Shown here: in pieces, positions 44,990 to 54,287 of the stretch
Layout of the letters: the number at the start of each line of letters is the position of its first letter
Position numbering within the stretch: position 1 is the first letter of the stretch
NCBI GenBank assembly: GCA_965218045.1
Contig: CBDCJX010000013.1
Coordinates: 35,574-99,573 of the forward strand
Direction of reading: 5' to 3'
DNA length: 64,000 nt
Source: CAVRCA01 sp965218045
GTDB lineage: Bacteria > Pseudomonadota > Alphaproteobacteria > Acetobacterales > Acetobacteraceae
Program-made: the position numbers and the translations under genes
Notes under the pieces: model-generated
Told to the model about the DNA's origin: nothing
The model's database searches: none
What the model saw: the letters and a program-made list of their open reading frames with translations, nothing else

Positions 44990-47169
44990 AAAAGGTGCTG
45001 CTGAAAGCCGGTGAAGGCTTGGCAGACGAGGCAGCGATGGCCAGCTGGCGTAATCGTTCGCAATTTCGCTTCGGCGCAGGCTGAATCGGTTAGCGGCCGT
45101 GGGCACCGTCCGAACGTAAGCGTCGTCAGGCGAGGCGTCACGCAGGCCGTTAAGTAGCACCTCCCGCTTTGCTGTACCCCAAAGGTCACGAAATAGAACC
45201 TCTCGTTCCGTTGCGTCCGCGCGTCTAACCAGCAGCGCGACCGCCGTGCCGACCTGAATTCCTTCTCGGTTTGATGCCGTACTGAAGACGGACGGATCGG
45301 GGCTGCCGTCCGGGGCAACTTTGCCGGTCTCGAACTTCGAGCCGTTGAGATTGTCGATCCAGACGCAATTGAACTCCCCTAGCAAGCGCTCGCGCATCAC
45401 CACGTAAGAGGGATACCAAAGCCACGAATGATTTGTTATGAAACATACTACCCCGCGTCCAGTGCCCTCCGCTATACGACGTTCCGCCACCCGAAAGAAC
45501 CTGACGTAGAGGTCGTCAAGATTGAACTTGCGAATACCCCAATCGCGCTGCAACCCGGCCTTGTAAGGCTCCACCAGCCCGGATTCCTCGGCGGGCGAGG
45601 TGCCCGCGAAGGCGTTGTACGGTGGATTGCCGAGCACCACGAGAATCGGCCGCGCCTGCTTAACCCGCGCCGCCTCGTCCCGCTCGTCGGCGAGCGGCGG
45701 ATATGTGTAGCGCAGCCCTCGTTGCGTCGCCTCAGGTGACACTTCGCCTTCTGTGGGCGCCGCCCAGCCGGTTAGTGCGTTGGTGAGATAGATCGCCGCG
45801 CGCTCGTCCGTGCCAAGCGGCGCGCCCGCATTGCGCAGTGCGTGGGCCGACCTGCCAGTGCGCGATCACGTAGGGTGCCGGCATGATTTCGAAGCCGGCA
45901 ACGCGGGTCGTCGCCGCCTGCTTGAGGTCTTCGGCCAGCAGCGCGTCCTCGCCCTTGTCGCGCAACGTTCGCGCGATGCGGTCCAGAACCTCCACAAGAT
46001 ATGCGCCGGTGCCGCAGCACGGGTCGAGCACCCACACGTTTGGATCGGCCAGCCCGTCCACCACGCCGAGCTCGCCACGCAGCACCTGGTCGACGCGCTC
46101 GACCATGTAGCGGACGATCTCGCGTGGCGTGTACCAGACGCCGAGCTGCTTGCGCAGCTCGGGATCGAACGCCGCCAAGAACGGCTCGTAGAAGTAGCGG
46201 ATCGCGTCCTGCTCCTCGAACCGGGCAAAGAAGGCGGCGCGATCTACGCGATTGAGTGCGGCCGCGGCCCAGGAGAGCGGTTCTTCAAGTCGGAGTGGCT
46301 TGAGGTATTGTGGAGTTGCAATACGCTGGAACAAGGTGTCGACGAACGGCACGTGCAGGCTCCAGCCGGCTGCACGCCAGTCGAAATCCGACTTGCCGTC
46401 GAGCGCCACCTCCACCCACGCGCTGAACAGACCGTAGAATAGCGTCTGAACAAGCGTGCTGCGGAACAGGTGCTCGCCCTTCGGGCCCTCGAAGCGCAAC
46501 CCGAGCGCCTCCTGCAAGGCGCCTCGCAGCTCGCTGAATGCGCGCAGGGTCGCGTGCTCATCCACGCGCGCCAGCGCATCGCGGGCATAGGAGGCGAGAA
46601 AGAAGGCGACATCCTCCGGCCGAGCGAGCGGCGCCTGGTGCAGCAGCACCCGTTCCAGGAATTCGGCGAAACGCTTGCGCAAGCCCTCGGCGCGGGGCGG
46701 CTTCTGAGCCAGCGCGAAGAACGCGGCGGCATCCTGGCAGCCGAAGCTAAAAATCTCGCGTCGCTCGGGTCGGTCGTCGCGATCGCGCCCCAGCAAGACG
46801 AAATCTCGATAGTTGGTGACCAGTACGAGACCGTACGCGGCGAGATAGCGGCGGACCTGCTCGCTACCTTGCTTGACCGCGAGATCGGCCGGGATGTCGT
46901 CCACCTCGACGACCCCGCGATCCGGCGGCCGCCCCTCCGGCCAAGTCGTCGAGAGACTGGCCGCGCGTGAAAACGAAGAGCCCCATGTCAGGGAACCCTG
47001 AGCCTCGATTGCGCAGATTTGGCACGCAGAAGACGCGCGGTTTCAGCCGTTCGCCTGCGGAATTCAGCGCCCTCGTCAGCGCGCCGTAGTAGCTTATCTC
47101 TCCCGTTCCCGCGCGGGTGCCGTGGATACTCGCGATTTCCGCAAGGTATGCTCCAAGAATGTCGCTCAT
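44990..47169 (-). pseudogene. Broken type ISP restriction-modification enzyme gene
   Basis: Remains of a large single-chain type ISP (Mod-helicase type) restriction-modification enzyme. Translation starts at MSDILGAYLAEIASIHGTR (47169), shifts frame near 46945, resumes as VVEVDDIPADLAVKQGSEQV, contains the methyltransferase SAM motif VLDPCCGTGAYLVEVLDRI (near 46010), shifts again near 45845, then reads the catalytic motif VVLGNPPYNAFAGTSPAEES (near 45630) and VNTA-like regions until about 45000. There it stops short, just upstream of the liv operon; the usual target-recognition and C-terminal parts are missing. Two frameshifts plus a 3' truncation mean no functional enzyme. The original family is clear; the specificity is not recoverable. 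Confidence 0.85.
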
Positions 47170-47244
47170 ATGCGCCGCCTTAATTCGAAAACACGAGGGG
47201 GTCGAATACCTGTCCGCCACCCATGAAGGGTCTATACTCGTCGT

Positions 47245-47511
47245 ATGACCCGATTCGGCCCGTTGCAACCCGATCTGTTCGTGTCGTTCAATCCGAGCGA
47301 GGCCGCGCTTGCCCGTGCGCCGATTGATGAACTCATGGCCATGCTGGCCGGCTTGCGGACCGTAGACCGCCTGCCTTGGCCCGATGCCGCCGCAGCAATG
47401 GCCGAGGAACAGCGCGCACTCGGGCTTGCCCGGCTGGCGGGTCCGGCTGGAGCCGGGCTTGTCGCGGCCATTCTCCAGGAGACAGAACGGCTCTTATCAA
47501 CCACGATTTAG
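47245..47511 (+). CDS. Small uncharacterised protein
   Basis: An 88-residue acidic-to-neutral protein, MTRFGPLQPDLFVSFNPSEA then a helical Ala/Leu-rich body (LARAPIDELMAMLAGLRTVD, GPAGAGLVAAILQETERLL). Good codon bias for this genome. It is divergent from the dead restriction gene and lies 19 bp before the translocase-like gene on the same strand. No recognised domain; possibly cotranscribed with the downstream carrier. Confidence 0.6.
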   Translation: MTRFGPLQPDLFVSFNPSEAALARAPIDELMAMLAGLRTVDRLPWPDAAAAMAEEQRALGLARLAGPAGAGLVAAILQETERLLSTTI

Positions 47512-47530
47512 CGGGAGCCGGCCTGAGCCG

Positions 47531-48889
47531 ATGAAAGGGTCCGAGCCGATGCCTGAAGCGTCCGAACCGGCGGGAGTCAGGCACCGCGCGCTGCGTCGGG
47601 TGCTCGACGTGCGGGCCGACGAGATCGCCACGCTCGGCTGGGCCTGGCTCTACATCCTCGCCGTGCTGTCCTCGTACTACATCCTGCGCCCGATCCGCGA
47701 CCAGCTCGGCGTCGCCGGCGGGGTCAACAATCTGCCCTGGCTGTTCACCGGCACGCTGCTCGCCATGCTGGCGTTCAACCTGCCGTTCGCCGCCCTGGTG
47801 CGCACGCTGCCGCGCAGCCGCTTCATCCCGATCACATATCGTTTCTTCGCGGTCAATATCCTGCTGTTTGCCGCCGCGCTGCATTGGGCCGATCCGGACG
47901 CGCGGGTGTGGATCGGGCGCGCCTTCTTCATCTGGGTCTCGGTGTTCAACCTGTTCGTGGTCTCGGTGTTCTGGGCCATGATCGTGGACGTGTTCACCTC
48001 CGAGCAGGGCAAGCGCCTGTTCGGCTTCATCGCCGCCGGCGCGACGGTCGGCGCGATTTTCGGCTCGGGTGTCACGTCGGTGTTCGCCGAGCGTGTGCCC
48101 CCGCTGTATCTGTTCGCCGGCGCCGCCCTGCTGCTGGAAGCCGCCGTGTTCAGCGCGCGGCAGCTTGCACGCCTGTCCGACAGCCTGAACCAGCGGCCGC
48201 TATCCGGCGAGGCCGACACACCGCTCGGCGGCGGCGTACTGTCCGGCATTCGTCACACACTGCGCTCGCCCTATCTGCTCAACGTCAGCCTGTACATGCT
48301 GCTGTTCTCGCTGACCTCGACATTCCTGTATTTCCAGCAGGCCGGCATCGCCCGCAGCGCGTTTGCCACACGCGGCGAACAGACCGCGTTCTTCGCCAAC
48401 ATCGATCTGCTGGTCAATGTGCTCACCTTGCTCGCGCAGTCTTTCGCGACGGCGCCCTTGCTCCGCCTGATCGGCGTCGCCCTCACCCTCGCGCTGATCC
48501 CAGCGTTAAGCGTGCTCGGTTTCGGCGCACTCGCCGCGGCACCCAGCATCGTGGCTATCGTTGCCTTCCAGGTGCTGCGTCGGGCCGGCAACTACGCTAT
48601 CGCCCGTCCCACGCGCGAATTGCTGTTCACCGTGGTTTCGCGCGAGGATCGCTACAAGGCCAAGAACTTCATCGACACCTTTGTCTACCGCGCCGGCGAC
48701 CAGGTGGGCGCCTGGTCCTATGCCCTGATCGGCGGGATCGGATGGGGTGCGAAGGGGGTCGCGGTCTGCGGCGCCGTTGTCTCGGTAGCATGGCTGATCA
48801 ACAGTTTCTGGCTCGGCCGCCGACAAGAGTCGTTGAGCGCGCGTGAGCCGATATCCGCGCCGGAACGCCCCGTGGTCCGCGCGTCATGA
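47531..48889 (+). CDS. Nucleotide translocase-like/MFS-type carrier
   Basis: A 452-residue polytopic membrane protein with about 11-12 helices. The region SSYYILRPIRDQLGVAGGVNN (near residue 55, shown in part) and FWAMIVDVFTSEQGKRLFGF with IAAGATVGAIFGSG are typical of the TlcA/NTT ATP:ADP exchanger-like branch of the MFS, a group also found in free-living proteobacteria with unknown substrates. In-frame starts exist at 47531 and 47549; the second has AAAGGG at good spacing. Sequence alone does not tell nucleotide exchange from another exchange activity. Confidence 0.72.
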   Translation: MKGSEPMPEASEPAGVRHRALRRVLDVRADEIATLGWAWLYILAVLSSYYILRPIRDQLGVAGGVNNLPWLFTGTLLAMLAFNLPFAALVRTLPRSRFIPITYRFFAVNILLFAAALHWADPDARVWIGRAFFIWVSVFNLFVVSVFWAMIVDVFTSEQGKRLFGFIAAGATVGAIFGSGVTSVFAERVPPLYLFAGAALLLEAAVFSARQLARLSDSLNQRPLSGEADTPLGGGVLSGIRHTLRSPYLLNVSLYMLLFSLTSTFLYFQQAGIARSAFATRGEQTAFFANIDLLVNVLTLLAQSFATAPLLRLIGVALTLALIPALSVLGFGALAAAPSIVAIVAFQVLRRAGNYAIARPTRELLFTVVSREDRYKAKNFIDTFVYRAGDQVGAWSYALIGGIGWGAKGVAVCGAVVSVAWLINSFWLGRRQESLSAREPISAPERPVVRAS

Positions 48890-48962
48890 GCTGGCGACCC
48901 GCCAGCTCCGGGGTGCTGGCCTCCTCACCTGCCCCCTCGGCCAACAAAGCAAAGGAGCGACC

Positions 48963-49682
48963 ATGAAACGCCGTCAATTGCTCACCGCGGCAGGGGCCGT
49001 GATGGCCGCGCCGATCGCCGCGACCGCGCACGCGCAGGGTTCGGCACCTGCACAGTACAAGATCGGGATCATCGGGTCCGGCAATGTCGGCGGCACGCTC
49101 GGAACCTTGTGGGCCAAGGCCGGTGACGCGGTGCTGTTCTCCTCACGGCATCCCGACGAGCTGAAGGGGCTTGCCGCCAAGGCCGGGCCACGTGCCAGGA
49201 CGGGAACGCCGGCGGAAGCGGCGGCCTTCGGCGACGTGGTGCTGATCGCCGTGCCGTACTCCGCCTTCCCCTCGATCGCGCAGGAGAACGGTGCGGCGCT
49301 GAAAGGCAAGGTGGTGCTCGACGCGTCGAATGCGTTGCCACAACGCGACGCCGCCCCCGCCGAGCAGGCGATCAAGCAGGGGATCGGCGCCTATGCCACC
49401 TCGCTGCTGCCGGGCGTGCATTACGCGCGCGCCTTCAATGCCATCGGCATGCAAACGGTGGCGGCCAAATCCGGCGAGCCCGGTGCCAAGGATATCGGCA
49501 TTCCGCTCGCCAGCGACGATCCCAAGGCGATCGAGGTCGTCTCCAACCTGGTGCGGCAGGCCGGGTTCACGCCGGTCGTGGTGCCGCTGAACCGCGCCGG
49601 CGAGTTCGGCCCGGGCCGGCCGCTCGGCGCTGGCGCCTACAGCGTGGCGGACTGGCGGCAGAAGCTCGGTCTCGCGCAGTAG
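48963..49682 (+). CDS. Exported NAD(P)-binding oxidoreductase (F420 reductase-like)
   Basis: A 239-residue protein with an N-terminal signal-like segment (MKRRQLLTAAGAVMAAPIAA, ending TAHAQG) and then a Rossmann domain: KIGIIGSGNVGGTLGTLWAK and SSRHPDELKGLAAKAG, which matches the NADPH-dependent F420 reductase/YwnB-like family. Such enzymes are normally cytoplasmic; a leader carrying paired Arg followed by RQLL suggests Tat export. The next gene is also a reductase with a leader-like N-terminus. Substrate unknown. Confidence 0.75.
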   Translation: MKRRQLLTAAGAVMAAPIAATAHAQGSAPAQYKIGIIGSGNVGGTLGTLWAKAGDAVLFSSRHPDELKGLAAKAGPRARTGTPAEAAAFGDVVLIAVPYSAFPSIAQENGAALKGKVVLDASNALPQRDAAPAEQAIKQGIGAYATSLLPGVHYARAFNAIGMQTVAAKSGEPGAKDIGIPLASDDPKAIEVVSNLVRQAGFTPVVVPLNRAGEFGPGRPLGAGAYSVADWRQKLGLAQ

Positions 49683-49727
49683 GGCGCTTTCTCGTGAGGC
49701 GCCGAGCATGAACAGGAGAGCCCACGC

Positions 49728-50633
49728 ATGACCACGACGTCCACCAAGCACGGCCGCCGCGAGGCAATCGTGAAGTTGGTTGGCGGCGCCTTGGCGACCG
49801 CCACGGCTCGGGGTGCGGCATCCGCGCAAGTGCGAGACACCGACCCGCGGTCGGCGCGACCCGCCGAGCGGGTGTTCGTCACCGGCTCGTCGGATGGGCT
49901 CGGCCTCGCCACGGCCCGGCACCTGATCGAGACCGGGCACCGCGTCATCCTGCACGGGCGCAACCGCAAGCGTGCCGACGACGCGATGGCGGCGGCACCC
50001 GGCGCCGAAGCCGTGGTGATCGGCGATGTCTCCGTGATACAGCAGACCCGCGCGCTTGCCGAGCAGGTCAACGAGATCGGGCCATGCGACGCGGTCATCC
50101 ACAATGTCGGGATCGGCAGCCGCGCGAAACGAGAGCAGACGGCGGACGGCCTGCCGCCGATCTTCGCCGTGAACACGCTGGCGCCGTACATGGTGACCGC
50201 GCTGATCCGCAAGCCCGGGCGCCTCGTCTACGTGAGCTCGGACGTGCATCGCCGGGCGAGGTTCGATGTCGATGATCCGACCTACGCCGACCGCTCGTGG
50301 AGCGGCGGCGGAGCCTACGCCGAGTCGAAATTGCAGGACGTGCTGCTCGCCTTCGCGGTCGCACGTCGCTGGCCCGATGTCTTGTCCAACGCGATGTCGC
50401 CCGGCTGGGTGCCGACGAAGATGGGCGGCGCGGGGGCCACCGGCAGCCTGGCCGACGCCGCCGAAACCGCTTCGTGGCTCGCGGTGAGCGACCAGGCCGC
50501 CGCCCAGGTTTCCGGCCGGTTCTTCTACGACAAGCGCCAACAGGAACCAAACCCGCTGGCGCGCGACCCGCGGCTGCAAGACCGGCTTGTCGCGGTCTGC
50601 GAACGTATCTCCGGGGTCCGCCTACCGGCTTGA
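49728..50633 (+). CDS. Short-chain dehydrogenase with leader-like N-terminus
   Basis: A 301-residue SDR. Residues 1 to ~35 (HGRREAIVKLVGGALATATA, RGAASAQ) look like a weak Tat signal with paired Arg. The dehydrogenase part has VFVTGSSDGLGLATARHLIE for NAD(P), VIHNVGIGSRAK in place of the usual NNAG, and catalytic YAESK near residue 200. It ends VCERISGVRLPA. It follows the F420-reductase-like gene by 45 bp on the same strand. Two exported reductases in tandem would be unusual, and signal-peptide prediction is needed. Confidence 0.78.
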   Translation: MTTTSTKHGRREAIVKLVGGALATATARGAASAQVRDTDPRSARPAERVFVTGSSDGLGLATARHLIETGHRVILHGRNRKRADDAMAAAPGAEAVVIGDVSVIQQTRALAEQVNEIGPCDAVIHNVGIGSRAKREQTADGLPPIFAVNTLAPYMVTALIRKPGRLVYVSSDVHRRARFDVDDPTYADRSWSGGGAYAESKLQDVLLAFAVARRWPDVLSNAMSPGWVPTKMGGAGATGSLADAAETASWLAVSDQAAAQVSGRFFYDKRQQEPNPLARDPRLQDRLVAVCERISGVRLPA

Positions 50634-50950
50634 CGGCCGCTCCTGATCCTGGGGGCCGTCTGATAGTAGCCGTTGCGTCCGACACCCTCCCGTTGTCCGG
50701 CCCCACGGCGAAGACCATGGCTGAGAACGGTCCGCTAAGGGGTCGGCGCGTTGAGCGCACGCCGCCAACACGGGCGTGCCGGGCGACAGGTCGAAGAACT
50801 CGTCATGGAAAGTTCTCCGAGAAGTCGTCCCAGTCGTAACAGACCGCGCTCTAGAAACACGCGTGGCGCAAATCATGGACGGGGCCTCGACACGGCACTG
50901 TCCAGTTCGCCACACGATCGCCGACGTGGCGCGGCCGTCCGGAGCGTGTT
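50634..50950. other. Gene-poor stretch upstream of the nuclease remnant
   Basis: No intact gene is recognised. Short open frames occur on the + strand (for example around 50722 and 50776), but they show no recognisable family and disagree in frame. The right end probably holds the degraded 5' portion of the nuclease gene that follows. Nothing convincing was seen on the minus strand. Confidence 0.5.
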
Positions 50951-51660
50951 GGCGACCGTCTGCGGCAGCTCCCTTCCTTCCGTGACCCCGACATCATCGC
51001 GTTGCAGGAAATCCAGGACAACTCCGGTCCCACCGACGACGGCGTCACCTCGGCGGCGACCACGCTGCAGATGATGGTTGACGCCATCACCGCCGCTGGC
51101 GGACCGCGCTACGCCTTCATCGACAACCCGTTCATCCGCAACGACACGAACGGTGGCGAGCCCGGCGGCAATATCCGCAACGCGTTCCTGTATCGCCCGG
51201 ACCGCGTCGGTCTGGTCGATGGCTCATTGGCGACGGTCGCGGCCGATGGGGACGCGATCATGTCCGGCACCGACACCGACCAGCAGACGAATCCCGGCAA
51301 CCCCTTCTATGCGTCGCGTCCGCCGCTGTCGGCGACGTTCATCTTCGACGGTCAGGCCGTCACCGTGCTCAGCGACCACTTCACCTCCAAGGGCGGCAGC
51401 GGCGCGCTGTACGGCTCGGTGCAGCCATTATTCGATGGCGGCGAGGTGCAGCGGGCCGCGCAAGCGCAAGCGGTAAACATTTACGTCGACGGCCTGCTCG
51501 CGGCCAATCCGGACGCAAAGGTGGTGGTCGCCGGCGACATCAACGATTTCGGCTTTGAGCAGCCGCTCGGCGCGCTGCGCGGCGTCGCGACGGTCACGAA
51601 CTACACCGTTCCGGGCACCGACCCGATCGACGCCAGCGCGACCTACACGCCGGGCGGCAG
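50951..51660 (+). pseudogene. Remnant of a secreted endonuclease/exonuclease/phosphatase-domain protein
   Basis: An open frame covering the middle of an EEP nuclease fold: RDPDIIALQEIQDNSGPTDD (near 50985), NGGEPGGNIRNAFLYRPDRV, LSDHFTSKGGSGALYG and DAKVVVAGDINDFGFEQPL. These match NucH/ExeM-type extracellular nucleases. There is no start codon or signal peptide at the front, and the usual ending with LDHILVS is missing; the frame leads into an unrelated tail at about 51660 where SurE-like sequence begins in another frame. It is likely a gene fragment, joined to the next remnant by deletion. Confidence 0.75.
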
Positions 51661-51663
51661 CGC

Positions 51664-52840
51664 CGCTCAGGATCGTGCTGACCAACGATGACGCCTTTGA
51701 CGCGCCGGGCATCCATACCTTGTACGCGGCGCTGGTGAGTGTCGGCTGGCCAAGGGCTACAACGTCACTGTGCTGGCCCCCGCGACGGACCAGAGCGGGG
51801 TGAGTTCCGCCCTGTTCCTCGCCCCCGTGATGGTGACGCGCTACGACGCCGCGAACTACGCCGTGACCGGAACGCCGGCGACGCTGGTGGCTCTCGGGCT
51901 CGATGCCAACGGGCTGTTCGACGGCGCCCGGCCCGATCTGGTGGTGGTCGGCGCCGACCAGGGCGACGCGGTCGGCATCGAGAACGCCAACCATTCCGCG
52001 ACCCTCGGCGGTGCCATTACGGCGCTGTTCAACTACGCCGTGCCGAGCCTCGCGCTGTCAGTCAAGAGCGGCACGCCGGGCGACTTCGCCACTGGCGCGG
52101 ACTTCCTCACCGCGCTCATCAGCAACCTGCAAGCCACGCAGGGCGCCGATCCGATGCTGCTGCCGCAAGGTGTCGGCCTCAGCATCAACGTGCCCAGCGA
52201 GGACAGTGCCGATCGGTTTGCGTTCACCACGATCGATGCCGCGACCGACACAAACCTCGCCGTGGTCGGCGACACGAGCGCGGCGAACTTCACGTGTGGC
52301 GGGCCGGTCACCGGCGTCGGTCCATATTCAGAGGGCGACGCCTTCAACGCCGGCGAGATCACCGTCAGCCCGATCGACGGCAGCTTCGCCGTCCGCGACA
52401 GCGCCGCCTACAGCTCGCTCGCCTCCGTTATCGGCACGACCTACGGCGCGCCGACACAAGCTCCGGCAACGATTTCATTTCTCGTCTCCGAGGATGCCTA
52501 CGAAGGCGACGCGCAATTCATCGTCGCGGTGAACGGCAAGCAGATCGGCGGGGCGCAGACGGTCACAGCGTCACACGCAGCGGGACAATCGGAGACGTTG
52601 ACGCTGCTCGACTTCTTCGACGCCGACATCAGCCAGGTCGACATGCGCTTCATCAATGACCGCTACGACGGCACGCCTTAAACCGACCGAAACCTCTATG
52701 TCGACAGTCTCGCGGTGAACGGGGCGGTGTATGGGGCCGACACCACCAACAATGCCGCCGGGCCACAGTTGGGAAGCGAGGCCGCGCTGGACAGCAGCGG
52801 GAGCCTTACCTTCGCGCACCTGTTCAATGCCGCCGGATAG
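51664..52840 (+). pseudogene. Remnant of a secreted SurE-like nucleotidase with a carbohydrate-binding domain
   Basis: The first segment reads LRIVLTNDDAFDAPGIHTLY, the metal-binding N-terminus of SurE 5'/3'-nucleotidases. A frameshift near 51750 follows, and the next frame reads GYNVTVLAPATDQSGVSSAL, then PDLVVVGADQGDAVGIENAN and the rest of the SurE fold up to about residue 220. A C-terminal beta-rich domain (PATISFLVSEDAYEGDAQFI, FDADISQVDMRFINDRYDG) resembles calcium-dependent xylan-binding CBM domains. A TAA at 52679 interrupts that domain; the frame continues past it (TDRNLYVDSLAVNGAVYGAD) to a TAG at 52840. No signal peptide. Dead by frameshift and nonsense. Confidence 0.75.
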
Positions 52841-53870
52841 ACTCCAGCAAGCACGCATCACCATACGAATAGAACCGATACCCCGCCGCCACGGCGTGAG
52901 CGTATGCCGCGCGCATCGGCTCGGTGCCGGCGAAGGCGCACACCAGCATGAACAGGGTCGAACGCGGCAGGTGGAAGTTGGTCAGCAACACATCCACCAC
53001 GCGAAACCGGTGGCCCGGCAGGATGAACAGATCGGTCTCGCCCCGGAACGGGCGCACCGAGCCGTCCGCGTCCACGGCCGTTTCGAGCAAACGCAAGCTG
53101 GTGGTGCCCACCGCGACCACCCGCCCCCCCGCCGCGCGGGCGCGGTTGATCGCCGCTGCGGCTTGCTCGGTCACCAGCCCGCGCTCGGGGTGCATGCGGT
53201 GGGTCGCGACCGTTTCGCCGCGCACCGGGAGAAACGTGCCCGCGCCCACATGCAGGGTGAGCGTGGCCCGGCCGACACCGCGCGCGGCCAAGGCGTCGAG
53301 CAGTCCGGGGGTGAAATGCAGGCCCGCGGTCGGCGCGGCCACGGCGCCTTCGTTGCGCGCAAAAATCGTCTGGTAGTCGGCGGCGTCCTCGGGCGCGAGG
53401 CCGACGGGGCGGGTGATGTAGGGTGGTAGCGCCAGCCGGCCGGCGCGTCGCAGCGCATCGGGCAAGCCCACCTCCGGGCCATCGAAGCGGAGCACCAGGT
53501 CGCCGCCCGCGCCGATCGCGATCACCGTGGCGGTAAGGTCGGGTGCGGCCTCGAACGTCAGCGCGTCGCCCGGTCGCAAGCGACGCGTGTTGCGGGCCAG
53601 CGCGTGCCAGGTGCCCCCCGGCAGCGGACGGTCGAGCGTGACGCCGATGCGCGCCGCCCCGCGACGCGCGGCGAGCTGGGCCGGGATCACCCGTGTGTCG
53701 TTGGCAACCAAAATGTCGCCCGGTCGCAGCAGGTCGGGCAGATCGCGCACTATTTGGTCGGCGAACCCGCCAGCCGCGACATGCAGCAGCCGGGCGGCGT
53801 CGCGCGGACGGGCGGGATGCTGGGCGATCAGCGCCGGGGGCAGACAAAAATCGAAATCGGCGAGACGCAC
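52824..53870 (-). CDS. queA: S-adenosylmethionine:tRNA ribosyltransferase-isomerase
   Basis: Transfers and isomerises the ribosyl group of SAM onto preQ1-tRNA to give epoxyqueuosine. It is 348 residues long. Characteristic stretches: MRLADFDFCLPPALIAQHPA at the start, ILVANDTRVIPAQLAARRGA (near residue 53), TAGLHFTPGLLDALAARGV (near 178) and TLFMLVCAFAGTEPMRAAYA near 305. It is the last gene of sspB, fumarase, VOC, queA, 15 bp after the VOC gene. The 3' end overlaps the SurE remnant by 17 bp. Confidence 0.96.
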   Translation of the reverse strand: MRLADFDFCLPPALIAQHPARPRDAARLLHVAAGGFADQIVRDLPDLLRPGDILVANDTRVIPAQLAARRGAARIGVTLDRPLPGGTWHALARNTRRLRPGDALTFEAAPDLTATVIAIGAGGDLVLRFDGPEVGLPDALRRAGRLALPPYITRPVGLAPEDAADYQTIFARNEGAVAAPTAGLHFTPGLLDALAARGVGRATLTLHVGAGTFLPVRGETVATHRMHPERGLVTEQAAAAINRARAAGGRVVAVGTTSLRLLETAVDADGSVRPFRGETDLFILPGHRFRVVDVLLTNFHLPRSTLFMLVCAFAGTEPMRAAYAHAVAAGYRFYSYGDACLLESIRRH

Positions 53871-53885
53871 CGCGCGGCCGGGGGT

Positions 53886-54287
53886 TCAGCCCTCGAGGTA
53901 GGAGGCGATCTCGATCAGGTTGCCGTCGGGATCGCGGCAATACACCGATCGCATCGGCCCAAGCGCGCCGCGCGTCTCGATCGGGCCGCGTTCGATGGCG
54001 ATGCCGCATTCGCCGAGGTGGCGCACCACGTCGTCCGGGCCGACCGCGGTGATGAAGCACAGATCGTCGCTGCCGGGGGCGATCGCGCGGCCGGTGAACC
54101 ACTCGTCCTGGTTGGTCTCGGCCGGACGCACATTGATCTTCTGGCCGCCGAATTTCAGCGCGGTGCGACGCTTCTCGCCGAAATCCTCGCGCTCCATGCC
54201 GAGCACGCGCTGATACCAGGCGGCGGTGATCTCGACGTCGCGCACGTTGAGCACCAGATGGTCGAGGCGGTCGATGGTGAAGCGCAT
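53886..54287 (-). CDS. VOC-family (glyoxalase/bleomycin-resistance fold) protein
   Basis: A 133-residue single-domain vicinal oxygen chelate protein. RLDHLVLNVRDVEITAAWYQ (residues ~7-26) provides the first His ligand and VYCRDPDGNLIEIASY near the end gives the Glu ligand. Members include lyases, dioxygenases and resistance proteins; the role here is unknown. Its ATG overlaps the fumarase TGA by one base, so it is coupled to that gene. Confidence 0.85.
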   Translation of the reverse strand: MRFTIDRLDHLVLNVRDVEITAAWYQRVLGMEREDFGEKRRTALKFGGQKINVRPAETNQDEWFTGRAIAPGSDDLCFITAVGPDDVVRHLGECGIAIERGPIETRGALGPMRSVYCRDPDGNLIEIASYLEG

